Origin: Promethearchaeota archaeon
Lineage (GTDB): Archaea > Asgardarchaeota > Lokiarchaeia > Sigyniarchaeales > SOKP01
NCBI GenBank assembly: GCA_013375475.1
Contig: JABXKD010000031.1
Location: forward strand, 1-39,826
DNA: 39,826 nt
Direction: 5' to 3'
The first letter of the stretch is position 1, and every line of letters begins with the position of its first letter. A program made the position numbers and the translations under genes. Below the pieces are notes generated by a model. It was not told where the DNA came from. It did not search any database and saw nothing but the letters and a program-made list of their open reading frames with translations. This document shows positions 25,369 through 34,223 of this stretch, one piece after another.

Positions 25369-26589
25369 TTATTTACCCCACATTCTTATCATCTCTCTTG
25401 AGATTAAATATTTCATTATTTCAGTTGATCCCGCAGCAATTTGCCCTACTTTTGCATCTCTGTAATAGCGTTCTAAGGGATATTCTTCAGAATAACCTAA
25501 ACCACCAACAATCTGAATAGCATCTTGGGTAATTCTAACTGTAGCATCTGCAAGCTTAGCTTTAATGGCAGCAACTGATGCTCTACAGTAATGTCCTTCA
25601 TCAAGCATCCTCGCTATCTGTGCCATAGCTATTCTATTTAATTCTATGTCCATAAACATTTCACTTAGTTTGAATGAAATTCCTTCAAATAAGTAAATTG
25701 GTTTTTTAAATTGAATCCTCTTATGAGCATACTTATATGCAACTTCGAATGCACTTCTAGCTAAACCATTATATTGAGACGCTGTAAAGGTTCTCTCACC
25801 ATCAAGTCCAAACATCAATACCTCAACTCCTTCATTTTCCTTATGGAGTAAATTTTCAACAGGTATTTTACAATTAACAAATCGGAGATGAGAATTTGGC
25901 ATTCCCCTACGGCCCATATGATTATAATCCTTGATAACTTGAAATCCTGGTGTCTCTGTCTCAAAAATGAAGGCTGAAATACCTTGATGTCTTCTAACTT
26001 GGTCATTAGTAACCGCATATAAACAAATGTAGTCCGCAACACTTCCATTAGTTATAAATCTTTTTTCTCCATTTAATATATAATAATCTCCCTGTCTTGT
26101 AGCTCTCAAATTCATTCCTCCTACAGCATCAGAACCTCCCGTAGGTTCAGTTATCCCTATTGCTCCAATTTTTGTACCATCAGCAATACCTGTAAGATAT
26201 TTCTTTTTTTGTTCAGAAGTTCCATATTCAATAATAGGACCAGCAAATAAGCAAGAGGAAGCGCCAAATATAGTTGCGATTGAATAATTAAAAGCAGATA
26301 ACTCTTCACCAAAAATCGTACGATAAAGTATTCCTTTCCCTAATCCCCCAACTTCTTCAGGAATTACTATATTTAGATAAGGTTTCATTTTTCGTAGAGT
26401 TTCTACTGCTAATTTTGTATTTCTTTCCTTATCAATTTTGTCAGAAACGGGTTGTATATTCTCTTTGCACCATTCACGCACTTCCATACGAAATTCATTT
26501 TCTTCTTCTGAATAATAATATAATCTATCGGGCATACAAGAATATCCAAAATTTAAATCTAAATCCTCAAATTGTATGTTTCCAATCAT
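25369..26589 (-). CDS. Acyl-CoA dehydrogenase
   Basis: 406 residues with the standard ACAD segments: GITEPTGGSDAVGG (FAD/substrate loop), NGEKRFITNG, and GGLGYSEEYPLERYYRDAK near the C-terminus. The usual C-terminal catalytic Glu (in YEGT) is Ala-Gly here (A386, QIAAGSTEIM). The nearest pattern is that of isovaleryl- and long-chain ACADs, which place the base on helix G. E282 in AFEVAYKYAHKRIQF is a candidate. It oxidises an acyl-CoA to the 2-enoyl-CoA, passing electrons to ETF, whose genes are not in the window. It is followed by the hydratase remnant. Confidence 0.9.
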   Translation of the reverse strand: MIGNIQFEDLDLNFGYSCMPDRLYYYSEEENEFRMEVREWCKENIQPVSDKIDKERNTKLAVETLRKMKPYLNIVIPEEVGGLGKGILYRTIFGEELSAFNYSIATIFGASSCLFAGPIIEYGTSEQKKKYLTGIADGTKIGAIGITEPTGGSDAVGGMNLRATRQGDYYILNGEKRFITNGSVADYICLYAVTNDQVRRHQGISAFIFETETPGFQVIKDYNHMGRRGMPNSHLRFVNCKIPVENLLHKENEGVEVLMFGLDGERTFTASQYNGLARSAFEVAYKYAHKRIQFKKPIYLFEGISFKLSEMFMDIELNRIAMAQIARMLDEGHYCRASVAAIKAKLADATVRITQDAIQIVGGLGYSEEYPLERYYRDAKVGQIAAGSTEIMKYLISREMIRMWGK

Positions 26590-26692
26590 TTAAATCAATT
26601 ATTTTTAATAATAGAAATAGTTAAAAATTAATTAAATAGGTCAATTTAATATCAAATTATAAGTTTGCTATGATAATTCAAGAATTATAATT

Positions 26693-27406
26693 TTATAATT
26701 TTTTCCACCAATGTGGAACTGCTACTGGTTTTAACTCGCTATAATCTAATAGCAAAGTTTGTTCTTCTCCTACCGTGTACGCGAATCCACCAAGGAATTT
26801 CACCCATTTTTTTGGTTGAAGGCCAAACCATCCAAATCTAAGAGCCATTACATTAAAATCGTGAGTAACGAAAATATTCAATCCATTTTCAGAAGAGTTT
26901 CTAACTTGTTCCAGAATAGTATGAGCAGTAGATTGACAATATTCCATAAATGGTGTCCAGACCTCAGGATTATAAAAACCTACCACCCATCGATAATAGA
27001 TATCAAAAAAAGATACGTTATTAAATTCATTCAAAAAAAATTCCTTATCAGTCATTCCAACGCTTTGGAGAGGTAAAAGGTCTCCTATTATTTCGCTTGT
27101 TCCACCAATATTTTTAAATCCTTCATCTATATCTATCGCTGTTTCTTCGCATCGCCATATAATACTATAGAAAATATTGATAAGCCTGTTACTAGGTAAA
27201 TTTTCACCGAATTTCTTAGCAATTGCGTGACCTTGGGGTGTTAATCTTACTTTTTGAGAGCCTTCTAATGCTATTGGTTCATTTCGATGAGAATGCCTTA
27301 AAATTAGGATAATTTTTGAATTGTCAGGGAATTTTTTAAGCCCATCAATTATCTGACGAGCGTCTTCTGTCCAATCACCTTCATTCCATATTTTTTCAAT
27401 ATCCAT
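26693..27406 (-). CDS. Histidine phosphatase superfamily protein
   Basis: 237 residues. The branch-1 signature is LRHSHRNEP (R37, H38, R41; a phosphohistidine loop), then RCEETA (substrate-arginine motif) and the second histidine in FVTHDFNVM. The H-x-x-R form replaces the common RHG(E/Q)S, so it is a divergent member. It likely acts as a phosphatase or mutase on a small phosphoester. It sits among metabolic genes, same strand, 92 bases after the VOC protein gene. Substrate unknown. Confidence 0.75.
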   Translation of the reverse strand: MDIEKIWNEGDWTEDARQIIDGLKKFPDNSKIILILRHSHRNEPIALEGSQKVRLTPQGHAIAKKFGENLPSNRLINIFYSIIWRCEETAIDIDEGFKNIGGTSEIIGDLLPLQSVGMTDKEFFLNEFNNVSFFDIYYRWVVGFYNPEVWTPFMEYCQSTAHTILEQVRNSSENGLNIFVTHDFNVMALRFGWFGLQPKKWVKFLGGFAYTVGEEQTLLLDYSELKPVAVPHWWKKL

Positions 27407-27498
27407 TTTTAGGAAAATAATTCTTGTATTAGAAAATTTTCTATTTCATCATGCTAAAAATGTAATTGTTAGGAGAATTAATAATTGACTTAAATGTT

Positions 27499-28494
27499 CT
27501 ATTCTTCTCTTTGGATCAGTCTTATCATAACATTACCACTGTTTTTACGAGTATCAAAGCAGGCAAAGGCGGAACCATTCTTAGGTTTACCGCTGAGTAC
27601 TGCGGGCATACCCCTATAAATCATGGCTGCTGCTTCTTTCTCAAGATCGGCTACCGTGAATACCATATCGGCTACACCTTCCCCTCTGCTATCGAGTGAT
27701 TCCTGATAGATAGAAGGTCCTTCAAGAGGTTGAATAAACTCGAAAGCAACAGCACCTACTCGACCAGTTTTTGCCCTCGTCTTGAAATAAGATTCAATCG
27801 GATCGCTTGATACTTTTATGGGATTAAGAGATCTGCTATCAAGCTCAATCTCAGATTGAAAATCTATGATGTCTAGCATCTCGTAATACTCAGCGGTTTT
27901 ATCAAGATCCCTTACAGCAATGCCAAGTCCATGAAATTTCCAATCTTTTAGATATGGATATGATCTATAGTGCTCAATCCATGCTTTTTCAAGTTCGAGC
28001 ACAGGAGGTCTGAACGAAATATCCACATTACCATATTTACGAGTGTCAATATGGTTTTCCAAAATATTACCTCCCTGAGTAATTTCCATCATGAGCGCAC
28101 AACCTTTCCCCAACAACTTTTCTGTCTCTACCTTGACATCTGGGACGTTGAAGCATATATGGGTAACGCCTTCTAATGGGATTCCTCTATTTTCCCCAAT
28201 TTCAAGCAATAGATCCCCTACTTGGCAATCTTTATCCATAAACGTATAGTTATCTTTTCTTCTCCCTCGTTCGGATGTCTCCTTTAGAGGTTTTCCAGGC
28301 CCTAAACCGCCATTTGTCGGTGGAACATCTTTATTAAAGTAAAGTTTGGCGGGTCCACCGTCCCGATAATCCATGTACATTGCTTGAGGGCCTACACTAA
28401 TCCCCATTCTTTTAGATTGATAATAATCCAAAGTGTCATTCCAATTCCTAACGACGAGACAAATGTGATGCAATCCCCAATCTTTTTTCAACAT
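27499..28494 (-). CDS. Two-domain VOC/glyoxalase-fold protein
   Basis: 331 residues in two vicinal oxygen chelate halves. The first begins DWGLHHICLVVRNWNDTLDYYQ and the second WKFHGLGIAVRDLDKTAEYYE (about residue 184). Such pairs resemble methylmalonyl-CoA epimerases and dioxygenases of the HPPD kind. Metal ligands at the usual positions are likely H9 or H10 in the first half and H188-type in the second. No particular reaction can be assigned. The neighbours, an acyl-CoA dehydrogenase and an ADP-ribosylglycohydrolase-like gene, do not narrow it. It starts at ATG 28492-28494. Confidence 0.8.
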   Translation of the reverse strand: MLKKDWGLHHICLVVRNWNDTLDYYQSKRMGISVGPQAMYMDYRDGGPAKLYFNKDVPPTNGGLGPGKPLKETSERGRRKDNYTFMDKDCQVGDLLLEIGENRGIPLEGVTHICFNVPDVKVETEKLLGKGCALMMEITQGGNILENHIDTRKYGNVDISFRPPVLELEKAWIEHYRSYPYLKDWKFHGLGIAVRDLDKTAEYYEMLDIIDFQSEIELDSRSLNPIKVSSDPIESYFKTRAKTGRVGAVAFEFIQPLEGPSIYQESLDSRGEGVADMVFTVADLEKEAAAMIYRGMPAVLSGKPKNGSAFACFDTRKNSGNVMIRLIQREE

Positions 28495-28575
28495 ATTATT
28501 CCCTTTTAGTGTTACTGGTTTTTAAACGTAATTTTTTAACAAAAAAAAATAAAAAGTTTAACATTTTGAATGTTT

Positions 28576-29943
28576 TTAATTCGAAAACTTTTCAAAACGT
28601 TTTGTTTGAGCTAAAGTCCTCTCTGCAAGATTGCATACGGATTTATTGTCCCATTCTTTAAGACCTGGTATAATTTCCCCTCGGATAAAGCGTTTAACAT
28701 AGGACGGTATTAATTTTTGACCTAAATAGGCACCAATAATGGATCCTGCGTTACCTGCGTTGCAATCGGTATCAGCTCCACACTCAGTACTAATACGTAC
28801 AGTCTGGATAAAGTCACCATCTCCATATAATAATCCTACTACAATTGCAGCATTATTGTATAATGTATGAACGCCTTTACTTTTACCAAAGGATTTTATC
28901 CGTCTTTCGAAGATACTCGGAAAATCTTTAAATCTGGAAATCGCATCTGTTGCCACACTTTGTTCAAATAACCACCATCGACCGTCTAAGGTTTTCTGCC
29001 AATCTTTTTTATTTGTAGCCGCCCAAAGTGTTCCCATGTCTCTTGAATCTGGATTATTAATGTAAGCATCGAGTACTGGATCAATGAAACTAAAATATAA
29101 TTCAACGTCTTCTGTTGTTATTGATTCTATTAAAGAAGTGTATTCTAACAAAACTGCTCTAATACGTTTAATATCGCTTATAATAGTTTCTGAGCAAATC
29201 CCAGTCTGATCAATTTGTTGTTTGAATCCATCAAATTTATCAGTATGTGCCCCCCCAAGGTCCCATGTATGAACTTCTGACTTTGGGAAGTTTACTTCTT
29301 CTTTGTATACGAATGGGTTGTGTGTTATAGCAACTGAAACTAAAGCTGAAACAAATAATTCGCCTACAATTCCTACTTCTCTATGAGCAATCAACGCATC
29401 TTGAAGAGATATGTCAAGACATGGTTTTAATAATTCGAGATCATCTTTGGCCTTTTCATACCAACCCCATGCTGGGAGTAACATTCCATATAATTCTCCC
29501 TTCATCTGTGCTCCAATCCAATCAGCGTATTCGTTTCCGAAAATCTTTCCTTCATGCTCATAAACGTAATCGCCAGCATGTTCCCAAGGAACGCCAGCTT
29601 TAGCGTTATCATAAGCACACTTTTCAGCTGTAAATACATACTGAGGAAGTAAATGCTTTAACCAAAATGAACCAAGATAGTTTGGTTCAAAAATTGTCCC
29701 AGCTTTTAACCTATTAGCAAAATCATCATCACTTAATGCTTCTAATGCTAATATAGAAATCAATTCATATTGTTCATCGTCATTTATACCTTGCCTATGA
29801 TGTTTGCTCCATCCGCTTAAAGGAGGGTGCATAGTGAGAATGACGTCGCGACGTTTTCCTTCAACAGGCATACCAAATGTACCTCCCGCGACTTTTCCAG
29901 TCCACGCACCGTAAATCTTATCAAATAATTCTGCTTCTTTCAT
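28576..29943 (-). CDS. ADP-ribosylglycohydrolase-family protein
   Basis: 455 residues, longer than the 300-350 of typical ARH enzymes. The N-terminal GAWTGKVAGGTFGMPVEG motif and the metal-binding NDDEQYELI (normally TDD) are present, as is CGADTDCNAGNAGSIIGAYLG near the C-terminus, the second metal motif. The family removes ADP-ribose from protein side chains or hydrolyses related N-glycosides. An embedded block at about 215-330 is extra. It lies in a run of metabolic genes, which may mean it acts on a nucleoside-like metabolite instead of modified proteins (inference). Confidence 0.85.
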   Translation of the reverse strand: MKEAELFDKIYGAWTGKVAGGTFGMPVEGKRRDVILTMHPPLSGWSKHHRQGINDDEQYELISILALEALSDDDFANRLKAGTIFEPNYLGSFWLKHLLPQYVFTAEKCAYDNAKAGVPWEHAGDYVYEHEGKIFGNEYADWIGAQMKGELYGMLLPAWGWYEKAKDDLELLKPCLDISLQDALIAHREVGIVGELFVSALVSVAITHNPFVYKEEVNFPKSEVHTWDLGGAHTDKFDGFKQQIDQTGICSETIISDIKRIRAVLLEYTSLIESITTEDVELYFSFIDPVLDAYINNPDSRDMGTLWAATNKKDWQKTLDGRWWLFEQSVATDAISRFKDFPSIFERRIKSFGKSKGVHTLYNNAAIVVGLLYGDGDFIQTVRISTECGADTDCNAGNAGSIIGAYLGQKLIPSYVKRFIRGEIIPGLKEWDNKSVCNLAERTLAQTKRFEKFSN

Positions 29944-30026
29944 CGTGTTCTTCTCTTACTACTTCTTATTTCTTTTTAGTAATATTATAGAAAAAACCAC
30001 ATTTAATTTAAGTTTATAATGTATAT

Positions 30027-30788
30027 TTATTCTGATCCCCGATCCCAAGAAAAGTGACTTCTAACAATTAGGAGTTCACCTGTAATTTTATCGGACGCTG
30101 AAGAAGCTAGAAAAAGAGCCAAATCAGCAATATTTTGAGGGACAGGAGGACTTAATAATCGTGGTGTCTCATCTCCATATTGTTCAGGCGCTAATATCCC
30201 CCATTTTATTATTGCTTCGGTCAATGTAAATCCCGGAGCAATAGCGTTTACATTAATGTTATGCTCCGCCCAAGAATTTGCTAAATTCTTAGTTAACATG
30301 ATGACTCCTGCTTTTGCGACTGAATAATGCATCATTCCTGGAGACCCTATAACTCCAGCTGTTGAGGCAATATTGATAATTTTTCCTTGTTTCTGTTCAA
30401 CCATTACCTTACCAGCAGCCATGCAACCAAGAAATACTCCTGTAAGATTAAGAGCAAGAACATGATTCCATTCTTTGACTGAAATATCTAATGGTTCAGT
30501 CGGGATCCCCTTACCCGCGTTGTTGACCATAATATCAAGCCGTCCGAAATGATCTACTGTTTGTTTAACTACATTGTCTACTTGTTCTGGTTTCTTAACA
30601 TCAGTTGATATCGCAAGAGATTCCCTCCCAAGTGCTCTGATTTCTTTAGCAACTTTATCGAGATTCTCTTGTTTACGGCTTGCAACTACAACATTGGCTC
30701 CTGCTTCAGCATAAGTTAGTGCTATAGATTTCCCAATACCACTAGATCCACCAGTAATTATAACCACTTTTCCATCTAATAATCCCAT
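30027..30788 (-). CDS. Short-chain dehydrogenase/reductase
   Basis: 253 residues of the classical SDR fold. The cofactor motif is TGGSSGIGK (about 12-20), with NNAG later and the catalytic YSVAK pair; Ser is in the IINIAST stretch. The Arg in VASRKQENL after the second strand suggests NADP preference. It oxidises or reduces a carbonyl or hydroxyl, possibly a 3-hydroxyacyl-CoA given the neighbours (inference). It begins the minus-strand catabolic series, divergent from the second SDR. Confidence 0.92.
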   Translation of the reverse strand: MGLLDGKVVIITGGSSGIGKSIALTYAEAGANVVVASRKQENLDKVAKEIRALGRESLAISTDVKKPEQVDNVVKQTVDHFGRLDIMVNNAGKGIPTEPLDISVKEWNHVLALNLTGVFLGCMAAGKVMVEQKQGKIINIASTAGVIGSPGMMHYSVAKAGVIMLTKNLANSWAEHNINVNAIAPGFTLTEAIIKWGILAPEQYGDETPRLLSPPVPQNIADLALFLASSASDKITGELLIVRSHFSWDRGSE

Positions 30789-31065
30789 TTATTTCACCTT
30801 CAAATTTCTGTATACAATAACGAGTTATTTTTTGAAATTTATTTATAACTAAGTTTTATCATATTTAACAGCTTTGGTAGTATAAATTGTGGAAGGGAGG
30901 GTGATTAATAGAATAATTTGATTTACATTTAAAAAAAAAAAAAATTTACTCCCGATTAAATTCCCAATAAAATATTTATTATATGATGATTATTTTTGAT
31001 TTTCATATTAGCATAATACGAATTTGTTTTTAGCAAAGAAGGTCTAATTTCGAATATAAATTGAT
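30789..31065. promoter_or_regulatory. Divergent gap between two SDR genes
   Basis: Non-coding 277 bases with a run of about 14 A near 30931-30944. An AATTTGATTTA at 30915-30925 is one base off the TetR-promoter motif on the other strand, which hints at shared control but could be chance in AT-rich DNA. No small gene was recognised here. Confidence 0.4.
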
Positions 31066-31074
31066 GTGAATATA

Positions 31075-32385
31075 ATGATAAAAGATTTTGAAGGAAAGGT
31101 TGCTGTAATTACCGGTGCGGCAAGTGGTATTGGGCGTGGACTGGCATTTGGTTTTGCTAAACGGGGGATGAAAATTGTTCTTGCCGATATCGATAAAGTA
31201 AATCTAGATAAGGTCGCAAAAGAACTCGAAGAAATTGGTGTTGAGGTAATGACTCAATTAACAGATGTGAGCGATCCAAAACAAATGGCCCAATTAGCAG
31301 ATGCTTCTTATGAACGCTATGGGATCGTTAATATACTTTGTAATAACGCGGGGGTCGGAGGGGCAGGGAGTATCAGTTTAATTACACTTGAAAATTGGAA
31401 ATGGACTCTTGACGTTAATCTCTTTGGCGTCATCCATGGTATTCATTACTTTTTAAACCGAATGCTGGCAAGCAAACACCCATGCCATATTATCAATATG
31501 TCATCAATGGCAGGATTACTTACTGGTGACACTTCATCATATCCAACCTCTAAATTCGCGGTAGTCGCGATTTCTGAATCTCTGGCTTTAGAATGCTTTA
31601 ACACAAATGTGGTCGTATCTGTAGTTTGTCCTGGGCGTGTTAATACAAATATTATAAATAATACAACTATGTTTCGCCAAGAACGCCAAGATATTTGGCA
31701 ACCACCAGCAGAAATGATTGAACAATCAGAAATTGGTAGGGAAAACTTGAATAAAATCTTAAGGCAAGCAATGGTACCAGAAAAATTGGCAGAAATAGTG
31801 ATTAGAGCAATTGAAAACGATATTTTTTACGTTTTAACTCATCCAGAATACATACCACTGGTAAAGTCTCGGTTTGAGCGTATTTATGAAGACACTTTAA
31901 AATTACATGAAGGAATCGCGGCAAAAAGTGCCGAAAACTTGAAAATCTTTAAAAATGATGCACCTGTTTTTTCCATAGCTTACCCTGAAAGTTTTATAGA
32001 ATTGAAACCAAACCCAATGAACTTTCCAACGGGCAAACGTGTTTTAGTTGCCGCTAAAGATCCCGGTATTGATCTTCTTATTTCTGTTTTTAAATCTTCA
32101 AAGGAAGACCGACCATTAGATGAATCTGTACAAAAAATTGCAAAAGGAATAGAGACTATAGCAAGAGAAGTCAATATTAGTTCCAACGAACCCGTAACTC
32201 TAAAAGATGGAACCTCTGCTTATGAAAGTGTTATCGAATTTAAATCATCAGGAATTTTTAAAGTTAAAAGTATCCATCTTTCGGTTTTAAAAGATGAATA
32301 TCGGATTATCATTAGTATTTCTGCTAATATAAATTATTATAATGAAAGACTAAGAGACATCCTGTATTCTCTTGAGTTTTATTAA
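31075..32385 (+). CDS. SDR fused to a PsbP/DcrB-like domain
   Basis: About 436 residues from the ATG at 31075; an in-frame GTG three codons earlier (31066) is possible. Residues 1-270 are a classical SDR: VAVITGAASGIGRGLA, NNAGVGGAG, and catalytic SYPTSK with an upstream MSS. The last 140 residues (from FSIAYPESFIEL at about 31972) are a separate beta-rich domain. Its pattern of YP-x-x-F, then YESVIEFKSSGIFKVKS and LKDEYRIIISISANINYYNERLRDILYSLEF, recalls PsbP/Mog1/DcrB domains. The SDR half is firm. The second domain is a pattern-based guess. The gene ends 4 bases from the convergent TPP enzyme. Confidence 0.85.
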   Translation: MIKDFEGKVAVITGAASGIGRGLAFGFAKRGMKIVLADIDKVNLDKVAKELEEIGVEVMTQLTDVSDPKQMAQLADASYERYGIVNILCNNAGVGGAGSISLITLENWKWTLDVNLFGVIHGIHYFLNRMLASKHPCHIINMSSMAGLLTGDTSSYPTSKFAVVAISESLALECFNTNVVVSVVCPGRVNTNIINNTTMFRQERQDIWQPPAEMIEQSEIGRENLNKILRQAMVPEKLAEIVIRAIENDIFYVLTHPEYIPLVKSRFERIYEDTLKLHEGIAAKSAENLKIFKNDAPVFSIAYPESFIELKPNPMNFPTGKRVLVAAKDPGIDLLISVFKSSKEDRPLDESVQKIAKGIETIAREVNISSNEPVTLKDGTSAYESVIEFKSSGIFKVKSIHLSVLKDEYRIIISISANINYYNERLRDILYSLEFY

Positions 32386-32389
32386 AATT

Positions 32390-34078
32390 TTATTCTTTTC
32401 TTTTAGAGACCATACTAGAGATTTCATACTTAATTTTAACATCAATTACTGCTGGTTTTTCTGAATTTTTTGCACGCTCTAATGCTGGAAGAATTTCATT
32501 AGGATCTACAACTTCCTCACCATAGCATCCAAAGGATTCAGCTATTTTTCCAAAATTACAATATGGTAAGTCAACGTCAATAAATCGATTATTAAAATTT
32601 AAAACTTGCTCACTCTTAATCATTCCCCAGCAAGAATTATTCCCGACAATAAAAATTAGATTTTTTAATCCTAATCTAACTGCGGTTTCTAAATCTTGGA
32701 TGTTAATCATGAAGCTCCCATCTCCACAAATTGCAATAACTTGGTTATCAGGTTTCCCTAATTTTGCCCCAATTCCATATCCTACGGATACACCAAGATG
32801 CCCCATCCCAATTGCTTGAAGGTATGATAAAGGCTTTCGATCCTTATATAGGTTAATAGATTGTACAGCAAAAACAGTAAGATCTCCTCCATCTGTGATT
32901 AAAATAGCATCCTCATCCATAAACTCATAAATTTCTTTAACCATTCTTACAGGGTGAATAGGAATTTCATCAGTGTTAGCTTTTCTTATAGAGGTAGCGT
33001 GATTTCTTTTTTTATTGGCAGCCAGAGTTTCCAACCAATCTCTCTTTTCAACACGATTACTTTTTTTTATTTCTACAAGTAATTGTGTTAAGTATTGTTT
33101 GCAATCGGCTACGATACCTAACGTAATTGGTTTTGATCTTCCAATTATAGATGGATCAATATCAACATGTATTAATTTCTGTGAATCCTTCCAAGCTGGT
33201 GGTTTTCCAAGCGCTAAGGTGTATGAAAATTTGGCACCAAGGGCTAACACTACATCTGCTCCCATTGAGGCTTGGACTGAAGATAAGCTTAAGCCCCCAA
33301 GAGAACATTTAGATTTATTTGAAAGGGATCCTAGACCTCCAAGACTAGTAATAACAGGAATTTGTAGGTATTCAGCAAGCTCCTTTAACTCGTTCCACGC
33401 TTCAGCTCTTAAAACTCCGCCACCAGAAACAATTAGTGGTTTTTTAGCTGATTTTATCAGTTCAAAAGATTCTTTTACTAAAGAAATATCTACAGCTGGT
33501 TTATTAATTGCTCGATATTGATTTGAAGGCAAGATAGAGATTTGATCTTCTTCAATACTATCATAAAACGCATCAGAAAATATCTCCAAAACCACAGGTT
33601 GTGGTCGTCCACTACTTACTTCTCGAAATATCTTATGTACTGCGTCTGGAATTTCTTCTACTCTCCTAATCGACTTTTGGTACTTAGTAATTGGTTTGAA
33701 CAATGCAATTTGATCTAAATTACCTTGTAAAATGAATGAATCCCCAAATTGACTGTTTACTTGGGGAATTATGGCAACTATAGGAATATTATCGCTCCAT
33801 GCAGCACCAACTCCAGGCAACAAATGTAACGCTCCTGGTCCCACAGTCCCAAAGCATACTCCCGGAGTGTTAGTAACTCGGGCATAAGCATCAGCTGCGT
33901 GAGCTGCAACTTGCTCATGACGAAAAAGTACGGTATTAATACCTTTTTCTCTGCCCCATTGATAAATAGCGTCATACATTGGGAGGAGTTGACCACCAGG
34001 AATCCCGAACAAGTATTTTACATTCTCTTCAAGGAGACATTTAGTTAAAATCTCTCCACCATTCAATTTCTTAGACAT
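32390..34078 (-). CDS. Acetolactate synthase-like TPP enzyme
   Basis: 562 residues with the three domains of the decarboxylase superfamily. The catalytic glutamate is in FRHEQVAAHAADAYAR, the central domain has SGGGVLRAEAW, and the TPP/Mg motif is GDGSFMINIQDLETAVRLGL plus NN. Members include acetolactate synthase, benzoylformate decarboxylase, oxalyl-CoA decarboxylase and glyoxylate carboligase. Without its regulatory (ilvH) partner beside it, a biosynthetic IlvB role is uncertain. It is convergent with the SDR fusion gene and divergent from the F420-type gene. Confidence 0.88.
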   Translation of the reverse strand: MSKKLNGGEILTKCLLEENVKYLFGIPGGQLLPMYDAIYQWGREKGINTVLFRHEQVAAHAADAYARVTNTPGVCFGTVGPGALHLLPGVGAAWSDNIPIVAIIPQVNSQFGDSFILQGNLDQIALFKPITKYQKSIRRVEEIPDAVHKIFREVSSGRPQPVVLEIFSDAFYDSIEEDQISILPSNQYRAINKPAVDISLVKESFELIKSAKKPLIVSGGGVLRAEAWNELKELAEYLQIPVITSLGGLGSLSNKSKCSLGGLSLSSVQASMGADVVLALGAKFSYTLALGKPPAWKDSQKLIHVDIDPSIIGRSKPITLGIVADCKQYLTQLLVEIKKSNRVEKRDWLETLAANKKRNHATSIRKANTDEIPIHPVRMVKEIYEFMDEDAILITDGGDLTVFAVQSINLYKDRKPLSYLQAIGMGHLGVSVGYGIGAKLGKPDNQVIAICGDGSFMINIQDLETAVRLGLKNLIFIVGNNSCWGMIKSEQVLNFNNRFIDVDLPYCNFGKIAESFGCYGEEVVDPNEILPALERAKNSEKPAVIDVKIKYEISSMVSKRKE

Positions 34079-34223
34079 TGAATTTTTAAATGGGAGATGT
34101 CAATTTAAATTTAGGTTTTGCTTTGATGCGAATTTTATTAAAATATATATTAAATTTTAAAACACTATTTTCATTTAAAAGTTCAATTTAAGATTAAGAC
34201 CTTTAATGTAGTGGAGAATTATT

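Noticed and set aside
33015..33521. 168-codon plus-strand frame over the TPP enzyme
   Set aside because: Opposite a conserved gene, no motif and no ribosome site.
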